Below are positions 44,799-59,055 of a DNA stretch of 64,000 nt, piece by piece. The translations under genes were made by a program, and so were the position numbers. This DNA comes from Brugia malayi (lineage: Eukaryota; Nematoda; Chromadorea; Rhabditida; Onchocercidae), in NCBI RefSeq assembly GCF_000002995.4, contig NW_025062477.1, positions 8,900,649 through 8,964,648 on the forward strand, written 5' to 3'. How positions within the stretch are numbered: position 1 is the first letter of the stretch; each line of letters begins with the position of its first letter. The notes under the pieces are model-generated. The model had not been told where the DNA came from, searched no databases, and worked only from the letters and a program-made list of their open reading frames with translations.

Positions 44799-47386
44799 AA
44801 CAATAATTTCAAGGCATATTACTAAATCTCTACACTTTATCTGCAAAACACATTCATTTAACACTGTAACCACATTCACTATTCAACTTTTCCTTTTATT
44901 AACAAACGACAATTTTGATTAACAAAAGATAAGAGAATTTGATTTAAAGAAGAATAGTAAATGTAAAGATAAATAAAATTACTTTGTATACAAATATCTA
45001 CACTAAGTCTAAAAGACTCAGACTTAATTCTCAAGGATGTTCAATAACAACAATGATCAAAAGTTTTTCTATCTTTTAGAGGATCACAGTGCATCAACCG
45101 CCATCAATAGTATCAGGCGCTATAATTCTTTATCTTACACTTTCTATTATGATCAATATTTCAATTTCGCCGACCTACATCATAATTTGTAAAGTCTGTC
45201 CATATCTGCAGAAAAATTTCTGTATCATTCAAATTGCATTCAGACGAATCGAACTGAAGTAGTCAACGATTTGGAATCAGACAGAAGAAATAAATTAATA
45301 CAGCATAGACCACTTATCTTCCAGGTTTGTGGTCGGAAGAGAAATTAAATTAAACTTTTTGTTTTAAACTCGAGATGCTACGTTGTCATCTGTACGTTAT
45401 TCACAATTTATTACTCGAATGCCTAAAAATTTCTCAGCCCTACATTCATAGAAGCACTTCATTCACTGAGAACAGCATAAGTGATGGCACACATCTCATT
45501 TGTTAATCATATACTGACAATTATTAATTTGACTGTTTTTGTGAAGCAATAATTAACGACGATGTAATACGTGTATTGAGACGTCATAATTTCTAACAGT
45601 CATTAAATCATATACCATTCCCAACATATTTAAGTTCTTCACTAACTTTTTATGATTCGTCACTAGTTTGAACTTTGATTTATTTCCAGTGAAAATACTG
45701 TTACAGCAAATTGGAGCATTTCGCAGTAAGAGACGATTCAAAGCAATGCATCGCTGTTACATTGTTCAAATTTCTAATTTAGATTACTTCCTTATAGCTT
45801 ACCTAACACCATAGTACTCCAACAAAAGTATCATTAAAGCAGAATGTAGTAGCACTTTTGAGACAAATCAAATATCTGTTAGCTTGGATTTTCTTTCCAT
45901 TTTATATTAACGCTTCCTCTAGCTTATCAGTTTTTTGGAATTTGACTCTTCGAATATTAAACTTTAGTTTCTTCCTTGTCCCAAACGCAACTTTGGAATG
46001 TTAATTCTATTCCAAAGTTCAATTAATAATGAATTATTTAAAAGAGAATTTGAGGCCATAAGGTCTTTGAAAAGACACATAATTAAGGATACAGAGTGCT
46101 TTGTTTAGAACTCATTATTACAATAAATTTCTGAAAGTAACCACTCCTTTTTTTAGTTTTCATTTAAAATTACTCACCCCTAATTTAATATTCAAAACCA
46201 TTATAGATAACTCACGTCATATAATTTTATCCGCCTTTTGTAAAGAGATTTACAATACACTTTCATTTTCAGTCAATGGCCAATATATCTCTCCCAGGAC
46301 AGGATAAACATTTTATTGGGTGGAATGTTCGGTTCAATCCTTTCATACAAATTATTAGTCGTGCACATACCACTGATAATACCACGGCTAAATAAATTTT
46401 CAGAGTATCTGCACAAATTTAGCATCCTTAAATGTTCAATGGATAAACGCATAGTGTCAAAACGTTACTGAGCAGAGTAAGCTACTGATAGAGTAGTATG
46501 TAAGTCTGAGATGCTTTTTTGGGAGTAGAAGCAATTCGATATTTCAATTGAGTTTTTTATAGTGACAACACTAAAAATGTTCATATATCCGCAGAAGCAT
46601 TTAAGACATGATAGATTTATGTTGGAACTATGATGCGTAACGCCACTGTAAAGCACTGGCAAATTTGCTAAAACCAGCAACAGATGCCATGTACCAACAA
46701 CCACGTGGTATGCCTTTTCTGATAGGTATTGAAATTAACTTCATGAAATTCCATAGCTATATCGCAACACTCATATATAATATAAGGCAGGCTACGTTTA
46801 ATTAATCGTGCAGAAGATTGTTTTTATCCAGAATTACATTTTTATTCAAATTATTTGAACCTGAATGAATTGCTTCTCAAAAAAATATATAGCGTTAATA
46901 TAAGGCATTGTCATAAATTCACCTGGAAAAAAGCACTTTCCATATTGAACATGAGTTGCCGCACTGCAGATCTTTGCTTGAAAAAATGAAATACTTGAGA
47001 AATTGGATCAGAAACTGGACGAAGAAAATCACAGTAAACACAAAGGAATTATGCTAATATTCACCATCCTGGTATCATTGACAAGTTGGTGCAAAATCGG
47101 GCAAATCCAACGTTTATCAGTAAATAATTTCTATGACAATTCACTACCCCGCCATGTTATACATGCATGTCATAATTTCAACACTTGAAAAAACTAAAAA
47201 ACCCAAATTAATTTAATTTTCACACAATGGAACAATGAATTTCTGGCAGACCTACTAATGCTAAGACTGGTTAATATGCCATGACTTATTTTTATTTCTC
47301 AGAATTCCCATGAAACAATGAATTAAAGTGAAGCACAATTTAAAATCGTATCAAATCGGGAAATTAAACGTCCTTAACCAACGAAA
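44799..47386. other. Intergenic region between the cyclin gene and COG3
   Basis: No gene is recognised on either strand. It contains the 3' flank of COG3 and the upstream region of the cyclin gene. Scattered reading frames under 80 codons have no recognisable motif. Confidence 0.5.
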
Positions 47387-50300
47387 TTAAACATTCATTA
47401 CCAACCATATATGGTCTTGAGTAGGAAGACTAGCTATCTGCTTCTGTTCATCATCGTAAAATTTATCAACAAAAGTACCTGCACGTGTAAATACCTGAAA
47501 GGGAACCGACACAGGAATTCAAACCGAGTGGAAATGAATCAATCTTACAACTGTTAATGGCTACGAAATCGTTATCCTCAGTCTGTCATAAAGACAGCAT
47601 TTCAAAGCAGATGGAGTTAAGAAGAGGAACTCACGTCAATTATTCTCTTCTTTATTGGCTGCAATAAAATATTTTCAGTCTCTTTGAAACCAATATAAAG
47701 ATCGAAACATTCTTTGATCTATAATAATATTAAATGAAGTTATATCAGAAATATAACAGTCCATCAAATATTACTAGCAGTGAATTCAATTAAACAGAAG
47801 GACAGAGAAAAAACAGTAAGATATATTGAGAATAAAAAAAGCTTGAAAAGTAGTTTAAAAAAGTCTACCTCAGGCCATAAATGGGTCACTTTTTTATATG
47901 CTTGACCGGCAAAATTTTGCATGCTACTTGCCTTCAGAAAATCGTTTTTTGCAAGGTCAAAATCAGCAGTTGCTGCCTAAAACAGAAGTTATTGTACAGA
48001 ATGGCTTCGAAAAACTAACGTAACTAGATAACATAAAGAAAGAACTTTTAGTAAAATCAAGGTACACCATTTTGAAATGACTTACTGTCTTCTCTGCTTT
48101 AGCAATGTAATCAGCAAACTCAAAAATAATCATATCACTGGTTGTATTTATCAGGTTATGGCAGTGAGTTTTCAACCGAATATCAATAATTCGCCGGCTA
48201 TCACCAGCTGCTTCCGTAACTGCCAGTGGTACCTTAAAATGAATCAGTTAACAATGTTTAAGCTGCTAATACATTATGTAGCTTTCAAAAAACTTTGTAT
48301 ATCTGAAAAATAAACAGTACTATAAAAAAACAACTTAAGTTATTGTAATAATGTAATATTATATGGGAAAAAAAAATACTTGCAACAAAAATTCCAGGAA
48401 AGCATTATTTGATGTCAACTCAAACCATCTGTGACGGTCATGAAAGAGCTGCGAAGCGGAAGTTCTATATTTGCTGAAGTCGAACACGTAATCACGCTGC
48501 GGAATGTTATCAGAGAGCGTGCTTCCTAAAATTAAAATTTCCTTATTAAATCGATAAAACTGCGTTATAACAGTTTTGTAATTCGACTGACATAAAACCA
48601 ATGTTACATTACTGATATATATCTATGAATTTATAGAAACGGTAAGGATTACTTACCAGGTGGCACAGTGACCCTATACGGACTTGTTTGTTCACGCAGT
48701 ATCAGCAAATGTTTCACGATAAATAATTCGGCATCCAGGAATCGACGAGGGAGCGAAATCTTTTCCGCAGCGCTATTCCGAATCTGTTCTGCTGCATCTT
48801 CCAATGATTGGCAACATGCTGTCAGCAGCTCATGAGCAATGCTTTGGAATACTAAAGGCTAAAATATTGGCGGCTTCATAGTTTTAAGCAAAAACCTAAA
48901 GTCCGTTAAATCCAGATCTAAGTACATTAAACTGAAGAAGTTAAAAAATAAATTACCTCTAAACATTTGAATAATTTAGAAAGAGAAAGCACGGTACGTC
49001 GGACAGTTGGATACCACAAACAGTAAAGATTGACTGCAGAAGTTGATGAAGTTGCATTTATATCATCCTGAATATTTTCTGTTCCATTTCTATATTTTTA
49101 ACTTCTAAAAACTTTAGTAAGGAAATATTGATACTAGAAAAAACAATATCTTTTCTAAAGTGTGTTCCTTTTCAATCTTTCTCATCATTTCCAATTTCTC
49201 AGGATAGGCCAAATCTCCACTCGATGGAATGAATTCGGCTATATCCGATTGAGCGTACAAACTAGTTCTGCAACTGTCTGGATGATAATGCATAATACAC
49301 ATGCTTTTAACAGTGGAGCAATGAAATCACAAACTAACCGTTTAATTTAGTTTAACAATATCAACTCAATCAAATAATATCAAATTCAAATATGAAATAT
49401 GAAAACAGTGCTGAGAAACTCACCTGTAAACAATTCGCTCAGCAATATCACCCAACAATTCAGTCATAACACGTACGAATCCGTTACGAGGATTCATATA
49501 TTCATCAGTGTAGAACGGTAACGATGTACCAGCATTCGTATAACCTGCCAATCGTTTTACTGACATCACTGATTGCATAAGGCCACAACGTTCTTCAATC
49601 ATTTCAACCTTAAACTCTTAAAAGCGTCCAAATGAATATATTTCGTCACATGAGTGTAGTTCGCTACAAACTGCTTCATTCCTGTGTATTAACATTGTTT
49701 AGATTAAACTAACATTTGATGAGGAAACATTTTATTTTGTTTGTGGATTACTTCCAGTCAAGCTAAGCTGCTCACTTTTCAAGCTATACTGTCTCATTCA
49801 TCAATTATGAACTATTATTACAATCAACATTATATAATTGACCTGGTTTTGTTAACCACGACTCAGTCCAAACTTTACTAAATGCAAACTAAAGAAAAAA
49901 AAAAAATCTGAAATTACTTTCAAAATCGTGCATAGTTCAGTTAGGGTTTCCAAATGTGGATTATGTATAACAATAGGTCGCAAAATATCGTACAAAACAC
50001 GACATAGTGACTCGATAAAATCATCGAACGATGTTGTCTCTAAGTTGAATGAGGTCGAAATTGATGCATGCGGATTTGATGGGATTGATACTGTAGCAGG
50101 TCTTGAACCATTATCGTCATCGTCTAAAACGTTCGTTCTCAGACTTAAAAGGCTTTATAGAACAAAGGAAATAACTATTAAAATTCCTTCAGGAATTTTG
50201 CTCACCACGAACTGTAAAAAACTGCTTATATAATCGAAATTCATCGTCGCAAAGTCGGAGTAAAAAAGCACAACCATTTCGAGTCAATGCACAAGAGCTG

Positions 50301-52460
50301 CTTTCATGAGTTCTGCACAAAATTAAAAATTAGTATGATTAAAATTCTCCTCAAAATGTTTGAGAACAAAGAAAGAAACAACCTTTTAAGTTCTTCAATA
50401 GTATTTTTTATAACAGGTTCAAGCATCTGATATCGTATTTTAAAGTAAGCTTGTTGGCAATCAGCTGTCATCAACTGAAACTCTGTGATATCTCGAAAGT
50501 GTTGCTCAGCAACATTAAGAGCTGATCGAATAGAATTGGCTCTGGCAGCAAAAACACCATATAGGAGTGCGAAGGTATCGTCATCAGTATAACCACTTTG
50601 ACGAGCTGTAGAAATATGTAAGTTATTTCCTATTCTCTGAGTATTCCTTAAAACCCTCCTTTATTTAAAAAGGCAGTAACAACATACTTTCGACATATAG
50701 CTTTATATGCCTATCCTTCACGGCATTATGGCTTGCTTCCAGATCGGCCATAACACCCATTCTTATCACTGTCATTGCTCTAAATTTTATCAGTTGCAAG
50801 CACTTAAATGATTGAAAATGTTATTTGGAAAATTAACAAATTCCGACTTCCATATACCTTTGTATATAAAAAAAAATCTTGTTAGGTCATTATTCTGAAG
50901 TGTGATTATGCTATTCAAATACTTCACTAAATTAACATAGCATCCCATCATTCCTCCATAAAAAAAATAAATGATGAGAATATTTACGAAAAAAAATGAA
51001 TGATAGAGGGCGAATATTTATAAAAAAATAGTAAATGATAAACGGGGAATATTTCCACACATAGGATTATAGAAAAATAAGAAATTAGTACTTTGACAAA
51101 CACTGTTCATATTTCGTAATATAAATTCTGGAATCCTTGTAATGAATATGGTTATTCAAAAATCTCAAACATTCATCGATTGTCGATAAAATCTGTGTAA
51201 ATACTTGTCCCGTTATCGAAAATTTTCCAGTGCTTAATTTCTGGAATATATTTACAAAGTATGAAAAAGAAAAAACAGAAACATTAACCTCCTTAAGCTA
51301 TTTAAGATGTCTGAATAAGTATTCAACATAAATAAATGAGAAAAAGACACACTTTCATGATAGAGTCGTATTGAGTATAATAATAAAGATTGGCACAAAT
51401 TTGTTCAGCTCCAGCAGCAATCTGCGTTTGGTGTGCCATCATCCGATCACATGCATTGTGTAATGAAGAGGTTCGCTCAGTGACAATTTCATAATTACTT
51501 CGTAACTTATCCACCAACTGATTAAATTGTGAAATTTTTATAACATTTATAAAAATGATACATGAAATAATATTTAATTAAATAGATCTGTTACAAAGCA
51601 GTAAGACGGAAAAAAAAGCTGATGTAGGAAAAAGAAAGGAATTAGGAATTGAAATATAAAACTCGTACTGATAAAACCACCTCAATGCACTTATCATAGC
51701 GTTCTTTCACCAGATCTATACTTTCCTTACAGATGTGCAGCAAACCAATTTCAGCATTCTCTTCGATAATACCACTCGAAATGTTTTCCTTCTCAGCGAT
51801 GTACAAATCCGACAAGTAACTGAAGGGGAAGAATCCAGATGACTCTCAAGTTATTTCAAGAAAGCTAATATTAAACAATATTTCTTTTTCTCTGTTCTAA
51901 AAAATGACTGCAGAGAATCTCCAAAAACCTAGAGATTATTTCTTCTCAATTCATGTTTTGAATTTTATCGCCTTGAAAAAAATTCACTTTGACATTGAAC
52001 ATTAATGTACATGTAATGGGAAACAAGAGAAACCTGTAAAGTAAATCTGCACTTAGATTCGAATCTAGTACTTCGAAGTCCTCCAATTCTTTACCACTTT
52101 GTAAATCAGCTAAACAATAACAAATCATTATTCCTACCAGCACAAGAAAAGCTCTTATTTTCATTAAACATAAGTTAATACCTTCTCAATCCAAGAACTC
52201 TGTAAACGCAGCATATTCCAAAATTTAATGACTGAAATTCGTCAAATACTAAAATCACTGACTCGTCTTATAAGCCTTTACTGCTACAATCTGTATAACA
52301 ACCCATAAATCTCTCTCGGAAGAATACTTCAAATTATATATAAAGTTATAGTAATCTCACCATTGTTCGCAGGTGAAGGCAGCCCATAATCAGCAACTTT
52401 AGTAATCAACAATTCAACTGTTTTCTTATGCATAGATCCAAACGGACCCATCATAGACAT
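47387..52460 (-). CDS. cogc-3: Conserved oligomeric Golgi complex subunit 3 (COG3)
   Basis: COG3 is a lobe A subunit of the COG tether that captures retrograde vesicles at the Golgi. ATG 52460 ([18 protein letters not shown]) lies 19 nt below a TTCTAG acceptor. Approximate exons with landmarks: 52460-52361; 52110-52036 ([14 protein letters not shown]); 51820-51680; 51512-51355 ([20 protein letters not shown], the family's coiled-coil signature); 51240-51095; 50960-50880; 50775-50690; 50608-50385 ([20 protein letters not shown]); 50308-50214; 50115-49920; 49612-49423 ([19 protein letters not shown]); 49270-49155; 49080-48958; 48860-48660 ([17 protein letters not shown], highly conserved); 48530-48380 ([14 protein letters not shown]); 48235-48085; 47978-47870; 47722-47640; and 47497-47387 ending HIWLVMNV. 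Both family domains are present and no break is seen. Size (about 800 aa) fits COG3. Confidence 0.88.
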
Positions 52461-53294
52461 ATGTACTCTTGACGATACCCTAGAAGTTATATTGAATGCT
52501 AACAAGACAGATTGCAATATTACGTTAGTAATCAAGTCCATATATTAAAATATAAATTCAAGTAGATGTACACGAACCAATTATCACTGGAAACGCCAGC
52601 TCCCGGACAAAGGTATCCATGCATAAGCTATCCTTATATCACCCTTCCTAAGTCGTAAACCTGATGTTATCATTACTGCAAGGACAATACCACTGCACAG
52701 CCACTGATATTAACATGAAAATCACTTTATTATTTTATTGCTATCATTCTCACATCAAAAGACAATTTCGGGATCTAAAAAACAAGGAATAAAATAAACA
52801 GAAAACGGTGCTGGTACTTCAAGCATGTTCCAAAATATTCTTCCATGACTATCGCAAATAAAATCATCCAAGAAACCAAAAAACATTCCGCTGCTTTTAA
52901 AAAGAACCAGAAGGTATGAACTACTTAGATAAAAATGACCACACAATCAGAAAACATAGCAACAACATAAAAATAACTAAACAAATAAATATTCCTATTA
53001 TTCAAAATTCTAAAAGAAATCAGTCTCAAAAAAATCTCAGATTCGTCCTGCAAAATTGCAGGATGATCCAAATTCGAATAATCTAGAAAAGTAAAGTGAA
53101 CAATCTAAATCTCTAAAACATACAAAACATTAATAAGATGTGAGTTAAATATCATAATGTATCACATTTTTAAGTTCCTTGAACAAAAATCTCTGCTTCA
53201 TATCCATTAAATGTAAATTCTAAGTCATTAAGTTATTAAAAATCACTAAGTTATTAATTATAATTCCTGGAACAAAAACAACAACATTATTTGT
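52461..53294. other. Gap between COG3 and TRAP-alpha
   Basis: About 830 bp between the COG3 start and the TRAP-alpha stop, both genes on the - strand. It holds the TRAP-alpha 3' UTR and the COG3 upstream region. A candidate trans-splice acceptor (aacttctag at 52488-52480) precedes the COG3 ATG. Nothing else is seen. Confidence 0.5.
52480..52488 (-). other. Candidate trans-splice acceptor of COG3
   Basis: The - strand reads aacttctag|GGTATC, 19 nt before the ATG at 52460, with no coding exon recognised upstream. This fits a spliced-leader acceptor. It could equally accept from a non-coding first exon. Confidence 0.4.
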
Positions 53295-55573
53295 CTAGTC
53301 CAATCGCTGTGTTTGCTTCCGATGCCTAGGGGATCCTGATTTCGGTGATTTGTCTGAAATTTCAAAACATAAGATCTATGTTATTGTAAGGAATATTCTT
53401 AACTTAAAGTTAAGAATGACTCTCATGCAAATCACTATTCTCCGGAAAACTTTCTGAAATTTTCTTTTCTGTTTGTAATATACAAATAACGCCAAAACAT
53501 TAAAATAAAACTCATACTGTGATTAAGTACTTCACGGGGGATCCACTCAAAATCAACTTCGTTTTTCTTGCTGGTCCCTATTTCAGTCAGTTGTGTTTGT
53601 CGACTTTTGGCCATCCCATGTCTTCTTGTCAACTAAAATATTTTAGCAATATTCAAATATAGTAAATAAATGATCAACAAAAACGAAAGTTTTGGATTAT
53701 TTTATACTTGGTGATTTAAATTATATTGTCCCTTTTTCGTATGTGGCAACCACAAGCACAGCTTCTCAGCCCTTTTCAAGATCAATATATGCATTTCAAG
53801 TTCAATGTTATTTAATGAAAAACTTCATCAACATCTAATGATTTTCCTTTTACATCACTTCACACCACTCACTTTTACAGCTGTTAGTATTTACAACAAA
53901 TATATCTCTAAACTCCATGCATGAAAGCGACAACCTTGGAAAGAAAATGCTGTCCAGCTAATAATATTAGCACAACAACAGCCGCGAAAATGACGTACAG
54001 AAACCCAGTTTCTGTGTTGAAATTTGATTCATCCTCTACAATCGTTACAGTTTCGTTGAAAACTGTGTTTTTATATCCTTTTCCATCACTATCTTCATAT
54101 TGTAGTTCTACAACAAGTCCCAGCGGCCGTCCAGCGAATTGATCAGACGGGTAAAAGGCATAGTTAAAGGTAGCTTCCTGTTTAGCTGCTACAACACGAT
54201 TATATTGCACCCTCGAAAACTAAAATAAGAAATACATGAAATTAAATAAGGCTGCAGCAAAAAAAAATTAAATTTAACTAAATTAAATTTTAAAAAAAAT
54301 TAAATTTTTTAGCAAAATCTAAAATTTTAGTAAAATTTGAGTAACCAGATTTAACTAAGTACGAATTTATCGAAACTCAAAATACCAACATTTTGTATGT
54401 GATAGCTGAAATCCTGTGGATAGCGGAAAGAAGTCTCGCAAAAAAGCACAGTAAATTCTTTCTCGCCATGGTTTTGAAACCCCATCAAGAATTGAACAAG
54501 CTTACCGCCAGGAAGGCCTAAAAAAAAAAACAGTAATGGAAAATTATGTTTTTTTTTTTTTTTTTTTTTAACAAAGGAGCTAGGAAGAGAAAAATCAATA
54601 AAAGTACCTTCCGAATGCTCAGGATGAGTAAAAATGAAAGCCACATGAACGTCGGCAGAAGGTTTCATTACGTTGTCAACTTCCACTGCATCGGAAATCT
54701 GGAATGTTTCATATTTAGTGATACCAATTTTATTCAATTACGAATTGTGTATCACTTGGCCAAATTTTATAATTCAAATTTATAATTTTAAATAAAAAAT
54801 TTTTTTATAATTCTTAGGAAAGAAAACTGAAATTCAGAAAAACGAGAACAAGCTGTTAAATGCCAGTAATATGAAACAGACTCATTTCATACCTGTTTTC
54901 TTACCAATAAAATGCTTTATAAAGAAATTTCCAAATTGAAATTGACGGGATATCATTTAATAACTACCTTATCCTCGGAAACTGCGATGATGTCCTCTTC
55001 GTTTACAGAAAGCTCCTCTTCAACTTCACCGTCCACTGCATCATCCGCTTTCATAGTAATGAAACCTTAAAGCACTATCAACTGACATAAATAGGTTGTA
55101 ATTTCCTAGAACTAACAGGTTATCAAATCACAAACAGTACGTTCCGACTTAATAAAGGGATTTTACTTTCTATGAGAATCAGCTTCAAGAATACCTAAAA
55201 TGGGGTAAAGAATGATATTAAAGCAACAATTTAAGCGAAATGATAAGCAGCGTCTAAAAGACCAATCTTGTGCAAAAATTATAAACTCAGACTATGTCTT
55301 TCATAATTTTTCTCAAAATTTTTTTTTTTTTAAAAGAATTTTGAAAAAAAAAAAAAAAAAAAAACGAAATGTCGTTCAAATCATCAACATTCTTTTCTTA
55401 ATAATTCCACTTGAAATTATAGCTGAGGGAAGTACTACTCGGTGGAAATGACTAGGACAATTTTAAAATAGGTGACAAAATACCCCATGTATGAAATGAC
55501 TTTGAAAGGCAAACTCACAAGTTGATAATGCAGCAAGTCCGAGAAGAAGTCGAAGTATTCTTCTGCTGATCAT
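53295..55573 (-). CDS. trap-1: Translocon-associated protein subunit alpha (TRAP-alpha/SSR1)
   Basis: This is an ER membrane glycoprotein that joins the Sec61 translocon and aids insertion of some nascent chains. Seven exons: 55573-55519, 55065-54968, 54698-54608, 54517-54390, 54219-53935, 53632-53518 and 53353-53295. They sum to 831 nt, giving 276 aa against 286 in human. Residues 1-18 are a signal peptide (MISRRILRLLLGLAALST). An acidic stretch follows (GEVEEELSVNEEDI). The lumenal domain has DVHVAFIFTHPEHSEG, GKLVQFLMGFQNHGEKEFTV and FNYAFYPSDQFAGRPLGLVV. One membrane helix (FLYVIFAAVVVLILLAG) is followed by a basic cytosolic tail with the family's VDFEWIPREVLN and an Arg/Lys-rich end. The donor of the 285-bp exon (AAG|gttgtc) is weak but keeps frame and family alignment. 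Confidence 0.95.
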
Positions 55574-58500
55574 CTCCAACCCGTCAACCAGCAACTGTCC
55601 ACAATACTGCCAACTCCCCAAGTCGCCCTCACTGAACTATTCCAGACAACCGGGTCCACAAACTGCTGGAAGAACGCTGCAACACTTCAACAACTGCAAA
55701 CTTTCAAGATGTGTCGAGATGGAGGATGTGGTAGTTCGGAGGTGATGTAGTAAGAAGGGTCACGTTTCATGCAACTTTTTCCGGTTAGAGGAAGTGGGGA
55801 AGAAACGGAGTGGTTTTTCAAGAAACACTGCTTTGAGTTTTCTGAATGTTTCATGTGTGCATTAAGGAACACAGAAGGTCAAGTTCCCACAATTCCCTAA
55901 CAGAAAAATGAAGATTTTCTTTCCTTCAGAGAAAAATGAAGAATTCCGTGGGCATTCCGATCTAGTTCAGCCTCAGTTCAACGCCACGTAACATTATTAA
56001 GCACTGTTAATCCTCTTTTTTTCATCCTTATTTCTGATCATTCTTTTTACGTAGTAATTTATCTCTATAATGTGTTAACAAGACGAATGCAAGGCCATCC
56101 CAAGTTACGTCACAAACTCAATTATTTATGGAGTTCATTGGTACCGTCCTTATACTCAGTATGATAAGAATGATTTGCAGCACAAAATTTTTTGGATTGT
56201 GTCACTTCACATGGAGGGAACAAAGTTATAGATCACCATTACTTTTTCTGTCCATAATGCAGTATTTTCTAATATTGGATTTTAAATTAATCTAGGTTCT
56301 TTGTTGTACAATTTAAAAAAGGGAGTTCAAATTTGATCTGGTTATTTCAGAAAGTAAATGAAGATTTTAGAAGTGAAGAACGGTAAGAAAAAAACGAGCC
56401 ATGCGAGCAAGCGATTTTTAACCTATCCTTTTTATTAAACCGGTCAGCATCAACAGTCTGCTTGATCAGTGTCTTTTTTATCTCTTTGATTTGAAGAGAA
56501 TTTTAATCAAATATGTTGCGAAAACCGCTGGCGAAATATTTCATTTCTGAGAGCAACTGGTGCATGTTAGAGATTTAAATAACAGATTGTAGTAGTAAAT
56601 TATAATTTTTGACTGATTACTTGCGTTTCCAGCTGACAGTTCCGTCTTGTGATAAATTTTAGTATAAACATCATGATTAAGATAATATTGTAATGCTATA
56701 CTAGTATTATGTTCTCAACCAAGTTATGATATTGGAAAGGAGCAAAGAAATTTAAATTATTAGCTTTTTGTGCGATGGCTTTCATATCATCTCCAAAATT
56801 AGAGCAGTTGATTCGAAATTTATTGTAACGGGGAGTATGCAAAGAATATGCTTGCCACTGAAATATTCTAAGTAGGATCCTGTAAATTTGCTTGCAAGAT
56901 AACCATTTTACTTAGAAATTCATAATGTTTAACTTAAAAGATAAATTCATTCCTGTAAAGATTGCAACTTTCTTTAAATTTAAATGAATTTCAGAAATCC
57001 TTTCCAAGCAAAATCGGTTGGATATAATTCCAAAAACTTCAGAATTCCAAAGACGGCTATTGCAACTGGAGCAATTTTTACAATCCAGCTCCCACACTTT
57101 ATCAATAACATCACTAATTATTCACTGATAACAAATGTGCTTGACTGATGCATACAATCGGAAATCTTTATACCCTTCGTCTCCGAGATGAATTAAAAAT
57201 CAATTCTTATATCTTTCTTACGAATTTTCTTGTATCTGTCATCGAACATCCACATAAGCAGCTATTCGGGTTGAACGACAGTCCGAAGTTTTACGTGAAA
57301 ACCAAATCAAATCCCGCAAATTGCATTGCTTTTTAATATTTGACATTCATTTGATTTCTGTGTGTGACTTGATTTCTTTTCATGACTCTGTGCTTAGCAC
57401 TGCTTTAAATTTTTATAACTCTCCGTTTATATTTAGAACTTACTATAAAAGAAATATCTGTCACAAAGGACGAATGTGACCATATTTTTACTTTTTCACA
57501 TATCAATCTCAAACGAAGAAGTTGAAGCGATAGTTGTGAATTGCTTCTGCATCAAAATAAAAACAGAACTACACCAATGTTATGTATAGAACAGGAACTG
57601 AACTGATAAGAAAAGTAAACGAATGAAAGATTCATTTACAGATGGAAAAAAGTTTAACCTAATGAATACATCCTATAAAATTAAATTTACAATAACGCTC
57701 GACAAATTTGTCTTCTTTACAGACTGCATATCTCCAGTTCTTCAAGAATGATCTAGTTGCTTCAGGCTATGAACTGCATGTTAAATGTACAGTTAATATA
57801 TCTGGGTTATTAAAAGACCGAAAGTTAAGCCCATTAGGAATCCCATTAGGAACGTTGCAAAAATTTATAAAAATTGAGCAGTTCCCACTTTAGTTACAAG
57901 TCACTCAATATTAAGCGTAAAGAAAATGTTCAAATGACTTCAACGAAAAATAAATCAAACACTTCGAAAAAATACAGGAATGCAACTTAAATGTTGGCAA
58001 GTGGAGACAAAGGAAATACGAAAAATCCGAAAGGACATGTTTCAATGCCTTTTTATCATATGTTTTAAACTGAAACACCATCAGCTTAAAACTTAAAATA
58101 ATCACAAAGTTCATCACAATCGTACACTAAAACTGCTGGATGGTTTCAAAAAATCTCACAAGAAACCTAAATCGACAATTAAACTGATTTTGATACAAAT
58201 CACATCTACACGCACAAATCATTATTCTCAACGGGTTCTTTAGGAACTATGCCAGGTAAACGAAAACACTGAAACTAGGCTTCCTTTAAAGATTCCGATT
58301 AACTACCATCAATAATTTGATGCGTTGTAATAATAAAATGTGCGGTGTAAAATAACCGTAAAATAATTAATACTTGGCGCATAAGCAAACAAATTACCTA
58401 TGTTGTGCGATCACAACATGCCAAAAATAATGCTAGAGGTAGTGAGGAGTTAAAAGCCACAGAAATAAGTTCACAGGGATTTCAATGTTCCTACCAAAAC

Positions 58501-59055
58501 GAAATAAACTTCCTACTGAATTCATTGTTCGCTTTTTAAGTTGAACGTGAGACATCCTAACCGATAACATTTCGGAACCATGAAATAATCAGAATGTCTC
58601 AAGGAAACATTTGCTGGTAACAGGAAAACTCCAAAATAATATTTAACCGATTTTTCCGCTGAAAATACACAATTTGAAAAAGAAAACTTACATGGAAATT
58701 TAAATTTTAGTTGGAGTATTAACAAAGTAATGAAGAGGCAAAATTGTTATTCACTGTGAAACAGTGAACCATATCTCTTGTAGGACAACAGCAACATAAA
58801 AATCACTTGCAAAAATGGTTTGATAAAGCTTTTGTCACATTCCGCTAAATAAACATATCATTTTCTTTCACACTTATTTTAAAAATTTTTGAATGAATTT
58901 AACTCACAAACGTAAATTTCAAAATTTTCATAACATCCACAACCAAGTATTAAAGCCTGAGGTTTCTACCAAATTTTGCGGCTGCTTTCCTAAACCTAAA
59001 GTTGTAAATGAATTGTAAATAATCAGCTCAGTAGTTAATTTCGGATAAGTTCGAT
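55574..59055. other. Intergenic region between TRAP-alpha and the convertase
   Basis: About 3.5 kb with no recognised gene. It contains the convertase 3' UTR on its right and the TRAP-alpha promoter region on its left. Reading frames of 60-80 codons occur on both strands (for example 57148-57336 +, 57708-57893 +) without motif or splice support. Confidence 0.5.

Noticed and set aside
49928..50233. + strand ORF of 101 codons
   Set aside because: Antisense shadow of COG3 exons at 50115-49920 and 50308-50214; the - strand reading fits COG3 splice sites.
53921..54142. + strand ORF of 73 codons
   Set aside because: Antisense of the TRAP-alpha exon encoding the lumenal domain and membrane helix.
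52480..55573. COG3 and TRAP-alpha as an operon
   Set aside because: The spacing of about 0.83 kb is longer than usual for nematode operons, and TRAP-alpha (upstream) shows no sign of polycistronic processing. It is possible but not supported.
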